Positions 55,809 through 64,000 of a stretch of DNA of 64,000 bases are shown piece by piece. The DNA is taken from assembly GCF_033304615.1 (NCBI RefSeq), contig NZ_CP129118.1:554001-618000 (forward strand), given 5' to 3'. Within the stretch, counting starts at the first letter, position 1. Every line of letters starts with the position of its first letter. The stretch comes from Sporosarcina oncorhynchi. GTDB lineage: Bacteria; Bacillota; Bacilli; Bacillales_A; Planococcaceae. The notes under the pieces are model-generated. The model had not been told where the DNA came from, searched no databases, and saw only the letters and a list, made by a program, of their open reading frames with translations. Position numbers and translations under genes: made by a program.

Positions 55809-56621
55809 ATGACGATCAAATATGGCTGTCATGGGTCTACGTGGGAACTGGACTACGATAAGGAAACTGACTACTTAGAAGCTATTATGGACACCGTGAA
55901 AAATACTGGGTTCAAAGGGTTAGACATTCAAATATCCCTGTTGGGGAAATTTAAAGAATCCCCTGAACGACTCAAAGGGGAATTGCAAAAAAGGGGTCTT
56001 GAACTCGCTGCGCTTACAATCCCTTTCAGTTGGGAAAATGAGCAAGAAACAGACGAGGAAATCGAACTGTCCAAAAAGTATATTGGGTATTTGAAACACT
56101 TCCCTAATGCATTAATGAATGTCGCACCGCGTGTAGGGAAGAATCGTGATTATCTTGTAACAAGACAACAAAACATCATTAAATGTGCAAATAACTTAGC
56201 GAAAAGAGTATCTGACGAAGGAATCGTCTGTTCATTTCATCCAAGCTCCCCACCGACTTCTTATTTTAGAACCGAATCGGATTATGAAGTGCTTTTTGAC
56301 GGATTAAATTCCACGTATATTGGTTACACGCCAGACGCAGGTCATATTGCTATGGGGGGAATGGATGTAGTTAAGACCATTCAGAAGTATATGCCTCTTA
56401 TAAAACATGTGCATTTCAAAGATGCAAGTGCAATAGGTAAATGGAAGAAAATGGGGACCGGTGAGGTAGATTTCCCGGCTATTGTGAAAGAGCTAATGAA
56501 AGCAAATTACAAGGGGTGGATAATGGTAGAGGAAGAGACGGAAGAATCTACAGCTGACCCTGCAAAAGAACTCATGGATATTCGTAAATATGTTAGTCAA
56601 TACTTGCTACCTAGTTTTTGA
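55809..56621 (+). CDS. Sugar phosphate isomerase/epimerase-like TIM-barrel protein
   Basis: 270 aa. ATG at 55809 after AGGAGGAAC. Xylose-isomerase-like TIM barrel (AP endonuclease 2 family): FKGLDIQISLLGKF, VCSFHPSSPPTSY, YTPDAGHIAMGG, HVHFKDAS and MVEEET with the likely metal-binding His, Asp and Glu. Related to IolE/Hyi types. Probably an isomerase or epimerase that brings another sugar acid into the same pathway. It ends six bases before the right-hand direct repeat. Confidence 0.8.
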   Translation: MTIKYGCHGSTWELDYDKETDYLEAIMDTVKNTGFKGLDIQISLLGKFKESPERLKGELQKRGLELAALTIPFSWENEQETDEEIELSKKYIGYLKHFPNALMNVAPRVGKNRDYLVTRQQNIIKCANNLAKRVSDEGIVCSFHPSSPPTSYFRTESDYEVLFDGLNSTYIGYTPDAGHIAMGGMDVVKTIQKYMPLIKHVHFKDASAIGKWKKMGTGEVDFPAIVKELMKANYKGWIMVEEETEESTADPAKELMDIRKYVSQYLLPSF

Positions 56622-56626
56622 AAAGT

Positions 56627-56707
56627 GCACCAGCTCTTCTTGAAAAATGGAAGACGTATGTGCCTGTCAGCTTTGTTGAAGATTTAATGGAATAAGAAAT
56701 TACAGGC
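56627..56707 (+). pseudogene. Duplicated 3' fragment of the CuAO-type gene (right repeat)
   Basis: Encodes APALLEKWKTYVPVSFVEDL and the final Met-Glu-stop, exactly as the end of the gene at 46755, with no start or upstream part. It marks a junction immediately after the TIM-barrel gene. Confidence 0.9.
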
Positions 56708-56726
56708 GGCGATGTATTATGTAACG

Positions 56727-56773
56727 AAAAGCAGTCCTTTCACCGAATCACACCGGTTGGAGGGCTGTTTTTC
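56727..56773 (+). terminator. Terminator beyond the right repeat copy
   Basis: AAAAGCAGTCC-TTTCACCG ... CCGGTTGGAGGGCTGTTTTT. Same layout as 47741-47787 but clearly diverged in sequence. Confidence 0.75.
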
Positions 56774-56886
56774 ATTGATGAAAAGTTGCACTAATTTTCC
56801 AATCATTTTATAATGAAGTTAGTAACCTGGCAAACTAGTATTCTTCACTTTTTTTACATATGCTTACAAAAGAATCGGGGGAATGA

Positions 56887-59850
56887 ATGATGGGAAACAA
56901 CCAACCAAACAGACTATTTAAAGCGACAATCGCGACTGCACTCATGACAGGTGCTGTCGTAGCAACAGGGCCGGCACTGACAAAAGCCGAGACAAAGACA
57001 TTCACGGATGTACGGGATATTCCTACACACCATTTCTATGAAGCGGTCATGAAATATACAGCTGCCGGCATGATGAATGGATATGCGGACGGCACATTCA
57101 AGCCGGGCCAGAATATTACACGGCAAGATGCGGCAAAACTGTTGGCGCTTGTATTGGATCTCGATCTGGAAAAAACGGATAACCCGAACTTCAAAGATGT
57201 CAGCAAAAGTCATCCCTATTATAAATACATTGCTGCGCTCGTCGAAGAAGGAATTATCTCTGGTTATGAAGACAATACATTCCGCCCGAACGATAGCTTG
57301 ACAAGGGCTCAAATGGCAAAGATTCTCGTCCTTGGCTTTGAATTGGATGAAATGAACAATGTCCGTCTGCCATTCAGCGATATAAATGCAAAACAGTGGC
57401 ATATCGAATTCGTACGCTCGCTTTACGGACATGAAATTACAACGGGTACGACACCAACGACATTCTCGTTAAATGCACATGTGACACGCGGCCAAATGGC
57501 TTCTTTCGTCTTCAGGGGCGAAGCGTTTATCACACCAAAAGTGGATGAGAACCAAGTTGCAGTCGATGCGGCAGCAGCACTTCTAAAAACAGGTACTGTC
57601 AACGTTGCCCGTGGACCGCTTGCGTCAGATGAAACGAAACTGGCAGCAGTCCATAAATACGCGGCATCACTGATGACGGATAAAGGAATTACCGTAAAAG
57701 CGTCTGAAGGTAAAGCTGCCGGAACGTATAGTATTACACTTACAAAAGGCGAAGCAAAAGTAGAGAAGTCGATTGAAGTGAAGTTCGACTACGCAGCGGA
57801 TGATCGATTCGTGGCGGACGTTAAAGCGGTCAATGCGAAACAAGTGGAAATCCACTTTACGACGCCTGTCGCTAAATCATCCGTGCTTGATGCCACAAAC
57901 AACGTGAAAAACATGACATTTACGATGGTGTCGGGATCTACTGTGAACCCAGGAACATTAACGGGTTCATTATCAGAAGATGGAAAAGTGCTGACCATTA
58001 CAGCGAATTGGATTTTTGACGGGGAATATGCGTTCAAGGCAACAAGTGCCATCACTTCCGCTAAAGGTGAAAAGTTTGAAGAACACACATCCATTTTGAA
58101 GGCAGCAGATAAAACAGGTCCAAAATATGTATCCGGTTCCGCGGCTGCAAAAACAGCAACAAATACGTTCAATGTAAACTTTGACGAGCCAGTCAATGCA
58201 GCTGGTGTCATCGCGTATGTGAACGATCAGCCCGCAACCGTGGCAAACAGCTCAACGAATCCGAACCAACTCATCATCACAGTGAACAAAGCGGTTGCTG
58301 CAGGAACGACAGCGAAAGTTCGTCTGCTGAATGTGAAGGACTATAAGAATAATTTGGCAGAACCGAATCCTGTGAATGTGGATATTACCATTTCCGCAGA
58401 CACCGCAGCGCCTACTGTCACGAACGTAAAAGTGCTCGGTGAGAACCGTATCGAAGTGACGTATGACAAAGATATGAATCTGGCGTCATTTGTGAATCAT
58501 GCGAGACTCGTGCACTCGAACGGACAACTAATTCCGCTCACTGCAACAGCGGGACAAAATTCCAAAACTATCATTCTTACAGGTTCCGCTATTTTCTATA
58601 ACGACAAATACGATGCGGTCCTATTCATCGACAGCGATGTGAAGGACACTGTCGGCAATAATGCTAAAACCTATTCGACGACTGTTACGATGGTGAAGGA
58701 TAAGACGGCACCATTACTCGAAACAGTTGAATTCAAAGGTGGTAAAATTGTTGCTTCATTCTCAAAAGAAGTCGTATTGAATGGCAACCAAACGATCCAA
58801 GCGATCAATCAAAAGACGGGTGTCTCCACACCTATTTACGTAAACAGCAGCAATGTCGCCATTGTCAACAATACATTGACGATTTCACAGCCACTGCCAA
58901 ATGGAGATTATCTGTTACGCGTGCCAGCAAATACCGTCGTGGACAAATCGTCTGCGCGTAATGCAAACCAATTGGCGACGGTGTATTTTACAGTGACGAA
59001 CGAAGCATCGTATGACACAGTACGTCCTTACGTTTCAGGGATTGCAAGTACACCGATTCAACCGGGTACATTGCCTGGAATCGAACAAACAGTGACGTTT
59101 ACGGCAATAGATGCAGATAGCGGCATTGACTTGACGACAGTTCAAGATGTGAATAACTACACATTGGATGGAAGGGCATTGCCTATTGGATCGTACGTGA
59201 CAACAACGTTTTCTGGTACGGAGGATCGAGCGACAACTGTCCGAGTCACCGTCCATATTCCATCTGCTTCAATAAGTGAAACGAAAAATGTTCAATTCAC
59301 TGTGAATAATATACGGGATAATGCAGGCAATATTTTAGCTACGCCGGGCTTTGGAAATGTTACAATGGTCAATGGGTCAAGTCCTGAATTGACTAGCGCC
59401 AGGGTCATCGGGAATAACGGATTACTATTTACATTTAGTGAAGTGGTTCAAAACGTTGATACGAAAGATTTCCAACTGTTCGTCAATAACCATCGGGTTC
59501 CGGCATCCGCTCTAAATAGGATTGAGCCTCACATAGGTGTGAGCGATACGTATTCAACAACAGTCATGGCGTCTGTTGCTAAATACATCAGCTATAATGG
59601 AGTGGCTAACCAAAATGTTGTCTATCTAGACACTGATACTATTCCTGGTTATTCAAATGGAGATTTAGTTCTGGAAGTGTTGCCAGTAAATAATAATTAT
59701 CCAGCAGGAAAAGATAATTGGGCGGTCGATTTAAAAGCAAACTATATCTATGATTTACGGGTCCAGCTTATAGCAGACTCGCAATCACCAGTTCGTAATT
59801 TGCAGAATAACTTAGCAAACTTCAATTCAGTAATTACTGTCAATAGATAA
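56887..59850 (+). CDS. S-layer-like SLH protein with SbsA-type Ig modules
   Basis: 987 aa. ATG at 56887 (ATG 56890 also possible) after a GGGGG site. Signal peptide cut near ALTKAET, three N-terminal SLH domains (about 33-205), then repeated Ig-like modules of the bacterial S-layer kind (APTVTNVKVLGENRIEVTYDKDM, APLLETVEFKGGKIVASFSKEV). Codon use is slightly more GC-rich than in the other SLH genes here. The length and composition fit a main or accessory S-layer subunit. No c-di-GMP-II aptamer is seen in its leader. Confidence 0.88.
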   Translation: MMGNNQPNRLFKATIATALMTGAVVATGPALTKAETKTFTDVRDIPTHHFYEAVMKYTAAGMMNGYADGTFKPGQNITRQDAAKLLALVLDLDLEKTDNPNFKDVSKSHPYYKYIAALVEEGIISGYEDNTFRPNDSLTRAQMAKILVLGFELDEMNNVRLPFSDINAKQWHIEFVRSLYGHEITTGTTPTTFSLNAHVTRGQMASFVFRGEAFITPKVDENQVAVDAAAALLKTGTVNVARGPLASDETKLAAVHKYAASLMTDKGITVKASEGKAAGTYSITLTKGEAKVEKSIEVKFDYAADDRFVADVKAVNAKQVEIHFTTPVAKSSVLDATNNVKNMTFTMVSGSTVNPGTLTGSLSEDGKVLTITANWIFDGEYAFKATSAITSAKGEKFEEHTSILKAADKTGPKYVSGSAAAKTATNTFNVNFDEPVNAAGVIAYVNDQPATVANSSTNPNQLIITVNKAVAAGTTAKVRLLNVKDYKNNLAEPNPVNVDITISADTAAPTVTNVKVLGENRIEVTYDKDMNLASFVNHARLVHSNGQLIPLTATAGQNSKTIILTGSAIFYNDKYDAVLFIDSDVKDTVGNNAKTYSTTVTMVKDKTAPLLETVEFKGGKIVASFSKEVVLNGNQTIQAINQKTGVSTPIYVNSSNVAIVNNTLTISQPLPNGDYLLRVPANTVVDKSSARNANQLATVYFTVTNEASYDTVRPYVSGIASTPIQPGTLPGIEQTVTFTAIDADSGIDLTTVQDVNNYTLDGRALPIGSYVTTTFSGTEDRATTVRVTVHIPSASISETKNVQFTVNNIRDNAGNILATPGFGNVTMVNGSSPELTSARVIGNNGLLFTFSEVVQNVDTKDFQLFVNNHRVPASALNRIEPHIGVSDTYSTTVMASVAKYISYNGVANQNVVYLDTDTIPGYSNGDLVLEVLPVNNNYPAGKDNWAVDLKANYIYDLRVQLIADSQSPVRNLQNNLANFNSVITVNR

Positions 59851-59869
59851 TCTCATCAAAGACTTAAGT

Positions 59870-59905
59870 AGCAGCCCTCAAAGAATCATAAAGGGCTGCT
59901 TTTTT
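59870..59905 (+). terminator. Terminator after the S-layer-like gene
   Basis: AGCAGCCCT and AGGGCTGCT pair around a 13-base loop, followed by T5. Confidence 0.9.
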
Positions 59906-60193
59906 ACATACTAAAGCTTGCTTGGAAACAGTAAGTCGAGAAGCATCCTTAACTTCACGATGATGTCTACGATTGCATTACGCCGAAAATGTAAGAATCC
60001 TGAGGTTGAAAAGCGCCCGCCTGAAGCAAAAAACAACATTTTATAGAGATTTCTTTTTGGTGAATTTAAGTCATTACTATACCCCATAGCAAAACATATG
60101 AATGAAATGGTAAACTCTAGTAAGTCAATACTTTCTCTATCCAGTCTATTTACAAGTCAGGAACGAAAGCACGCCGGAAAGGAACGATCCCTC
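59906..60193 (+). other. Upstream region of the hybrid kinase
   Basis: 288 bp. The kinase reading frame is open from 60098 but the best start is at 60194. No clear promoter, operator or RNA element seen. Confidence 0.4.
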
Positions 60194-63100
60194 ATGCCAA
60201 GTAGCCAACCGATGTCCAGAAAAAGAATCTATCTAACAATCGTCCTGTTCTTCTTGGGATTGACCTTCCTCCGAATCGGGTGGATCAACTACCATGAAAT
60301 CCCCGAGCATCCGCACGCCGTAAAAGGTCATGTGGATCTCAGCGAGTGGACATTCACGGATAACGAAACAATCACACTGGATGGCGAGTGGGAATTCTAT
60401 CCGCATGAATTTCTGGACCCTCTAGCACATCAAGAAACTTCTAAACAATACATAACCGTACCTGGAAATTGGGTAGAAGACTTGCACTCTACTGAATCGA
60501 TTGCTCCTTATGGGTACGGGACGTACCGATTGAAGTTGAAAGTACCTTCCGATAGCCAAGAAGTATACGGACTACGTATGGTGGAAGGGTCAACAGCTTC
60601 GCGCATTTTTGTCAATGGCCGTGAGGTTGCCAATCAGAATAATCCTGTGCAAACGATAGATGATTATTCGACTGAACGGGGCCCCTACACAGCCCTTTTC
60701 CATAATGAAAATGGTGAAGTGGAACTTCTCATCCACCTCTCCAATTATGATATTCCGTTCTTTGGTGGTATTTCTAATAGTATTAAGATTGGCACAGCTA
60801 GTGCAATTATCAAAGAGTCAAAACGGTCCGCATCCCTTCAGTTTACTATATGCATTATTTATTTACTCCATAGCCTGTATGCGTTCTACTTCTACTTCAT
60901 TGCGAGGGGAAAGTACCAAAAGGAAGTGTTCTATTACGGTTTGTTGCTTATCGTTAGTGGACTGTCTCTTTTAATAGATGACGATGTTGTCTTGCAGCTA
61001 CCTCTTCCGATTGAATGGACAAATATGCTCCTGTTGTTTATTTTCCTCACTATCCTTTTCATTACGATTAAGTTTGTCCAACATTTATTTGAATGGAAAT
61101 CGTCTATATACAAGATGTTAACAATTTTTTATATTTTATTAGTAATGGGAATAGTACTTGTTCCATATGAAATTTATCCGTTTTTCGGTGCATTTATTGG
61201 CCTATTCTATATCGTTTCTCTTTATGTTTTATTCAGGGAGACAATTAAAGCAATCCGTTCAGGCTATCCCGACGCCATTTTTATTTTGCTGTTCATAACG
61301 AGTTATACATCGAATGTCATTTGGGGAACGGCTATCATACTCGGTTTTTCCAATATTCCTTACTACCCATTTGATTTCATCATCGTCATTTTATCAATCG
61401 CGCTACTGCTGATTTTGCGGCATATCCGCGTTGTGAAAATGAATGACTATCAGCGAAGTGAGTTGCAAAAGACAAGTCAGCTGAAGGATGAGTTTCTCGC
61501 CAACACGTCGCATGAATTACGTAATCCACTGCACGGCATTAACAATATCGCTCATACAATGCTACTAGATGAAAACGAACCGTTATCCGAAAGCAATCGA
61601 GAAAGCCTTGAATTGCTTCTGAGAATAGGGAAACAGATGGCTTTTACGTTAAACGACTTGCTTGACAGTGCCCGTATGACTGAAGAAGATTTCCGATTGG
61701 ATAAAACAGCAGTCAATCTCCATAGTGCCGCTTCCGTTTCAATGGATATGGTGCAATTGCTTGTCTATGGTAAAGACATCGAACTGATCATGGACATTCC
61801 GCATACATTCCCGACAGTGGAAGGGGACGAGCACCGGTTGATTCAAATTTTGTTCAATTTACTGCATAACGCGGTGAAGTTTACGGAAGAGGGGACAGTC
61901 AGTATCAGCGCAACATATACGAAGGATGAAGCGACGATTTTTGTTCGGGATACAGGCATCGGTATGGATGCGCAAGTGAAAGACACAGTGTTCGATCGAT
62001 ATAAACAGGGGAATCCGAGTGTAACATCGACAGGTGGAGTTGGATTAGGGCTATCCATCTGTAAGCAACTAGTTGAATTGCATGGTGGCACGATTTGGGC
62101 GAAATCGACGCCAGGTGAGGGCTCGACGTTCACATTCACATTGCCGATTGCTACTGAGGTGACAGGGTTGGAAAAGCCTCAGATAACGACGATAAAGGAA
62201 CAGGTAGTCGAAGAGCTCACTGTGACGACTAAGCAGGAGGCCTCGTTGGATGCATCCAGGATTCTCATTGTCGATGATGACCCGGTCAACTTGCTCGTCT
62301 TACAGAAGCTTCTACAGAAAGAATATTCATTGACGACGGCCAGTAGCGGCAAGGAAGCACTTGAGAAAATTGAGGCAGCCACATTCGATTTGGTCATTGT
62401 GGACGTCATGATGCCGGGTATGTCTGGGTATGAATTGACAAAAACGGTGCGCAAATCATATACAGTAGCAGAACTGCCAATCTTGCTGCTCACTGCCCGG
62501 AGCCAGCCTCAAGACATTATTACAGGGTTCATTGCCGGAGCAAATGATTATGTCTCAAAACCTGTGGATGCCTTATCGTTGCAGGCACGTGTGCACAGTC
62601 TGACAAAACTGCGCGAATCCATTAAGGACCAGAACAAAATGGAGGCGGCGTGGCTTCAAGCGCAAATACGCCCGCATTTTTTGTTCAACACATTAAATAC
62701 AATTGCTTCATTAGCTGAAATCGATCCGGATCGAATGATAAAACTGCAACATGAATTTGGAAATTACTTACGTAGGAGTTTTGCCACCGAAAACGTTCAA
62801 GATCTCGTACCGCTTAAAGACGAGATTGCTTTGATAAAGTCCTACCTTTATATTGAACAGGAACGTTTCAGCGATCGGCTACAAGTGGAATGGCTCGTGG
62901 AGGAAGTAGATGAGTGCTTCATTCCTCCGTTGTCCATCCAGACGCTCGTCGAGAATGCAGCCGTCCATGGTGTACTTCAACGGGAAGAAGGCGGCAAGAT
63001 TACGATTCGCATTGCTGCTAAGACCGACGCTTTTGAAATATCGATTGAAGATGACGGTATTGGAATGACGGAAGCGGAAGTGCAACGCGTACTTGTTCCG

Positions 63101-63241
63101 GAAGCGGCTATTAAGAAGGGGATTGGAATCCCGAATACCGATCGCCGCCTTAAAAAGCTATTCGGTAAAGGTTTGAACATTCAAAGTAGTAAAGGGAAAG
63201 GTACTGTTGTATGGTTCGAAATACCTAATCGTAAAAGCTAG
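60194..63241 (+). CDS. Hybrid sensor kinase with two kinase modules and 7TM-DISM sensor
   Basis: 1015 aa from ATG 60194, preceded by AAAGGAACG (the frame is open from 60098). An N-terminal membrane segment comes first, then an extracellular jelly-roll sensor (LDGEWEFYPHEFLDP, a 7TMR-DISM-type domain) and seven membrane helices (about 245-435). HisKA with His in FLANTSHELRNPLHG and a HATPase domain (GVGLGLSICKQLVELHGG) follow. Next is a receiver with Asp in DLVIVDVMMPGMSG and Lys in DYVSKPVDAL. The last part is a LytS-type kinase (IRPHFLFNTLNTIASL, second HATPase with DDGIGM). A complete HisKA kinase and a LytS-type kinase in one chain is unusual. No partner regulator is adjacent. Confidence 0.88.
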   Translation: MPSSQPMSRKRIYLTIVLFFLGLTFLRIGWINYHEIPEHPHAVKGHVDLSEWTFTDNETITLDGEWEFYPHEFLDPLAHQETSKQYITVPGNWVEDLHSTESIAPYGYGTYRLKLKVPSDSQEVYGLRMVEGSTASRIFVNGREVANQNNPVQTIDDYSTERGPYTALFHNENGEVELLIHLSNYDIPFFGGISNSIKIGTASAIIKESKRSASLQFTICIIYLLHSLYAFYFYFIARGKYQKEVFYYGLLLIVSGLSLLIDDDVVLQLPLPIEWTNMLLLFIFLTILFITIKFVQHLFEWKSSIYKMLTIFYILLVMGIVLVPYEIYPFFGAFIGLFYIVSLYVLFRETIKAIRSGYPDAIFILLFITSYTSNVIWGTAIILGFSNIPYYPFDFIIVILSIALLLILRHIRVVKMNDYQRSELQKTSQLKDEFLANTSHELRNPLHGINNIAHTMLLDENEPLSESNRESLELLLRIGKQMAFTLNDLLDSARMTEEDFRLDKTAVNLHSAASVSMDMVQLLVYGKDIELIMDIPHTFPTVEGDEHRLIQILFNLLHNAVKFTEEGTVSISATYTKDEATIFVRDTGIGMDAQVKDTVFDRYKQGNPSVTSTGGVGLGLSICKQLVELHGGTIWAKSTPGEGSTFTFTLPIATEVTGLEKPQITTIKEQVVEELTVTTKQEASLDASRILIVDDDPVNLLVLQKLLQKEYSLTTASSGKEALEKIEAATFDLVIVDVMMPGMSGYELTKTVRKSYTVAELPILLLTARSQPQDIITGFIAGANDYVSKPVDALSLQARVHSLTKLRESIKDQNKMEAAWLQAQIRPHFLFNTLNTIASLAEIDPDRMIKLQHEFGNYLRRSFATENVQDLVPLKDEIALIKSYLYIEQERFSDRLQVEWLVEEVDECFIPPLSIQTLVENAAVHGVLQREEGGKITIRIAAKTDAFEISIEDDGIGMTEAEVQRVLVPEAAIKKGIGIPNTDRRLKKLFGKGLNIQSSKGKGTVVWFEIPNRKS

Positions 63242-63260
63242 ATCATAGAAAATAGAGTAA

Positions 63261-63290
63261 AGACGCTGATGAGCAATCAGCGTCTATTTT
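63261..63290 (+). terminator. Terminator after the hybrid kinase
   Basis: AGACGCTGAT and ATCAGCGTCT pair perfectly around GAGCA, followed by ATTTTT. Confidence 0.9.
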
Positions 63291-63427
63291 TAATCCTAAA
63301 GTCACTTCAATTCATCTGTCGCTATTAGGACTAACATATCAATTTATGAATTATATTAGTTTTATAGACCTATTAATTTAAATGTGTTACTATTTAACTG
63401 CCGGATACATAGGAGTGAAACAAAACA

Positions 63428-64000
63428 ATGATCAGCTTAGAAAATACGCCAAATTACGCAGGTGTGAACATTATAGGAGATATATATGACTTTAGAACTT
63501 TACTTGAGTCCATTCGGGAACTTGTAGGAGCAGAAGGTGAACATATCGGTTATGACCAAGTAAGAGCCCGCTTTTTACGATTTTGTGACGAAGTGGAATC
63601 CGCAATGACTGATGATGGGAAAACCGTGCTCAGGGCGAATGGCTTAAAAGAAATCGAAGGTCATGGCAATGTGATGACTGCTGTACAAGAGAATAATGTA
63701 TACTTTCAAATTCCTGTTTTATGGACTGAAATGCTATTCATTAGTTTTGTATTAAATGATTTAATCGAGTTGTCTGCGAAAAACAACAAGCATTATTGGG
63801 ACCTCGTTCCAGCAACTGCCCGACAATTTCAAGGCGTAGTAGCCGACCACTTGGAGGAGACGATCGGAGAGAATAAATTCCGGCTTCTCAAAAGCTCGTT
63901 GACTCCCAATTTCATCGGATATTATCAGAACTACGCTGCACATTATATTGATTATTTGACGACTGAGTTATTGAAGAACGAAATCGAGCAAAGACCATCC
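63428..64000 (+). CDS. Unrecognised small protein, 3' end outside window
   Basis: ATG at 63428 with ATAGGAGTG upstream; the frame stays open for 191 codons to the window edge. It begins MISLENTPNYAGVNIIGDIY and has further features such as YDQVRARFLRFCDEVESAM and HYWDLVPATARQFQG. No signal peptide or membrane segment. It recalls small Bacillus proteins of the DUF6904 kind, but this is a weak impression. Function unknown. Confidence 0.65.
   Translation, partial: MISLENTPNYAGVNIIGDIYDFRTLLESIRELVGAEGEHIGYDQVRARFLRFCDEVESAMTDDGKTVLRANGLKEIEGHGNVMTAVQENNVYFQIPVLWTEMLFISFVLNDLIELSAKNNKHYWDLVPATARQFQGVVADHLEETIGENKFRLLKSSLTPNFIGYYQNYAAHYIDYLTTELLKNEIEQRPS

Overview
The window reads as chromosomal DNA of a low-GC, Gram-positive, SLH-surface-protein-bearing Bacillales bacterium. 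The Planococcaceae (Sporosarcina / Lysinibacillus-like) are the best guess, because it combines SLH-anchored S-layer-type proteins, ComK, a TasA/SipW-type matrix cluster, sortases and AGGAGG-type ribosome binding sites. The genus is an inference from gene content only.

Layout. (1) 1-12.5 kb: three SLH proteins (the first cut by the window edge). One carries four copies of a 633-bp tandem repeat. Between them lie a decayed comM/yifB-like gene, a REP-associated Y1 transposase and scattered REP-like motifs. (2) 12.6-16.2 kb, minus strand: a MalT-type LuxR ATPase regulator and a NarL-type response regulator. (3) 16.4-29.9 kb: a 12-gene plus-strand operon for peptide uptake (ABC transporter) and breakdown (two M20 and three M24 peptidases, a sarcosine-oxidase-type flavoenzyme, DUF3830). 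A Crp-like palindrome sits at about -41.5 of its promoter. (4) 30.1-32.0 kb: a divergent PLP enzyme and a Crp/Fnr regulator. (5) 32.3-44.2 kb: a second NarL-type regulator followed by a matrix/adhesion cluster. The cluster holds a TasA/CalY protein, an acidic TapA-like protein, SipW, a TasA-like protein with an LPATA sorting signal, a class D sortase, a 1879-aa LPQTG adhesin and a class A-like sortase. (6) 44.3-46.5 kb: a small HTH protein, a short sigma-70-like factor and comK. (7) 46.7-47.7 kb: a CuAO-N-type secreted protein. (8) 47.9-56.6 kb: an IclR-controlled D-galactonate-type catabolic operon with a TTT transporter, flanked by a direct repeat of the end of the CuAO-type gene. (9) 56.9-64 kb: an S-layer-like protein, a hybrid sensor kinase with two kinase modules, and a partial gene at the right edge.

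How it fits together. Three cyclic-di-GMP-II-type riboswitch aptamers are visible: upstream of the SLH gene at 10331, of the response regulator starting at 16048 (minus), and of the response regulator at 32551. The two regulators are paralogues with degenerate receiver domains and no adjacent kinase. I therefore infer that their abundance is set by cyclic di-GMP rather than by phosphorylation. One of them directly precedes the TasA/SipW/sortase/adhesin cluster. The window thus suggests a cyclic-di-GMP-gated surface programme linking S-layer adhesins, regulators and a sortase-anchored TasA-type matrix.
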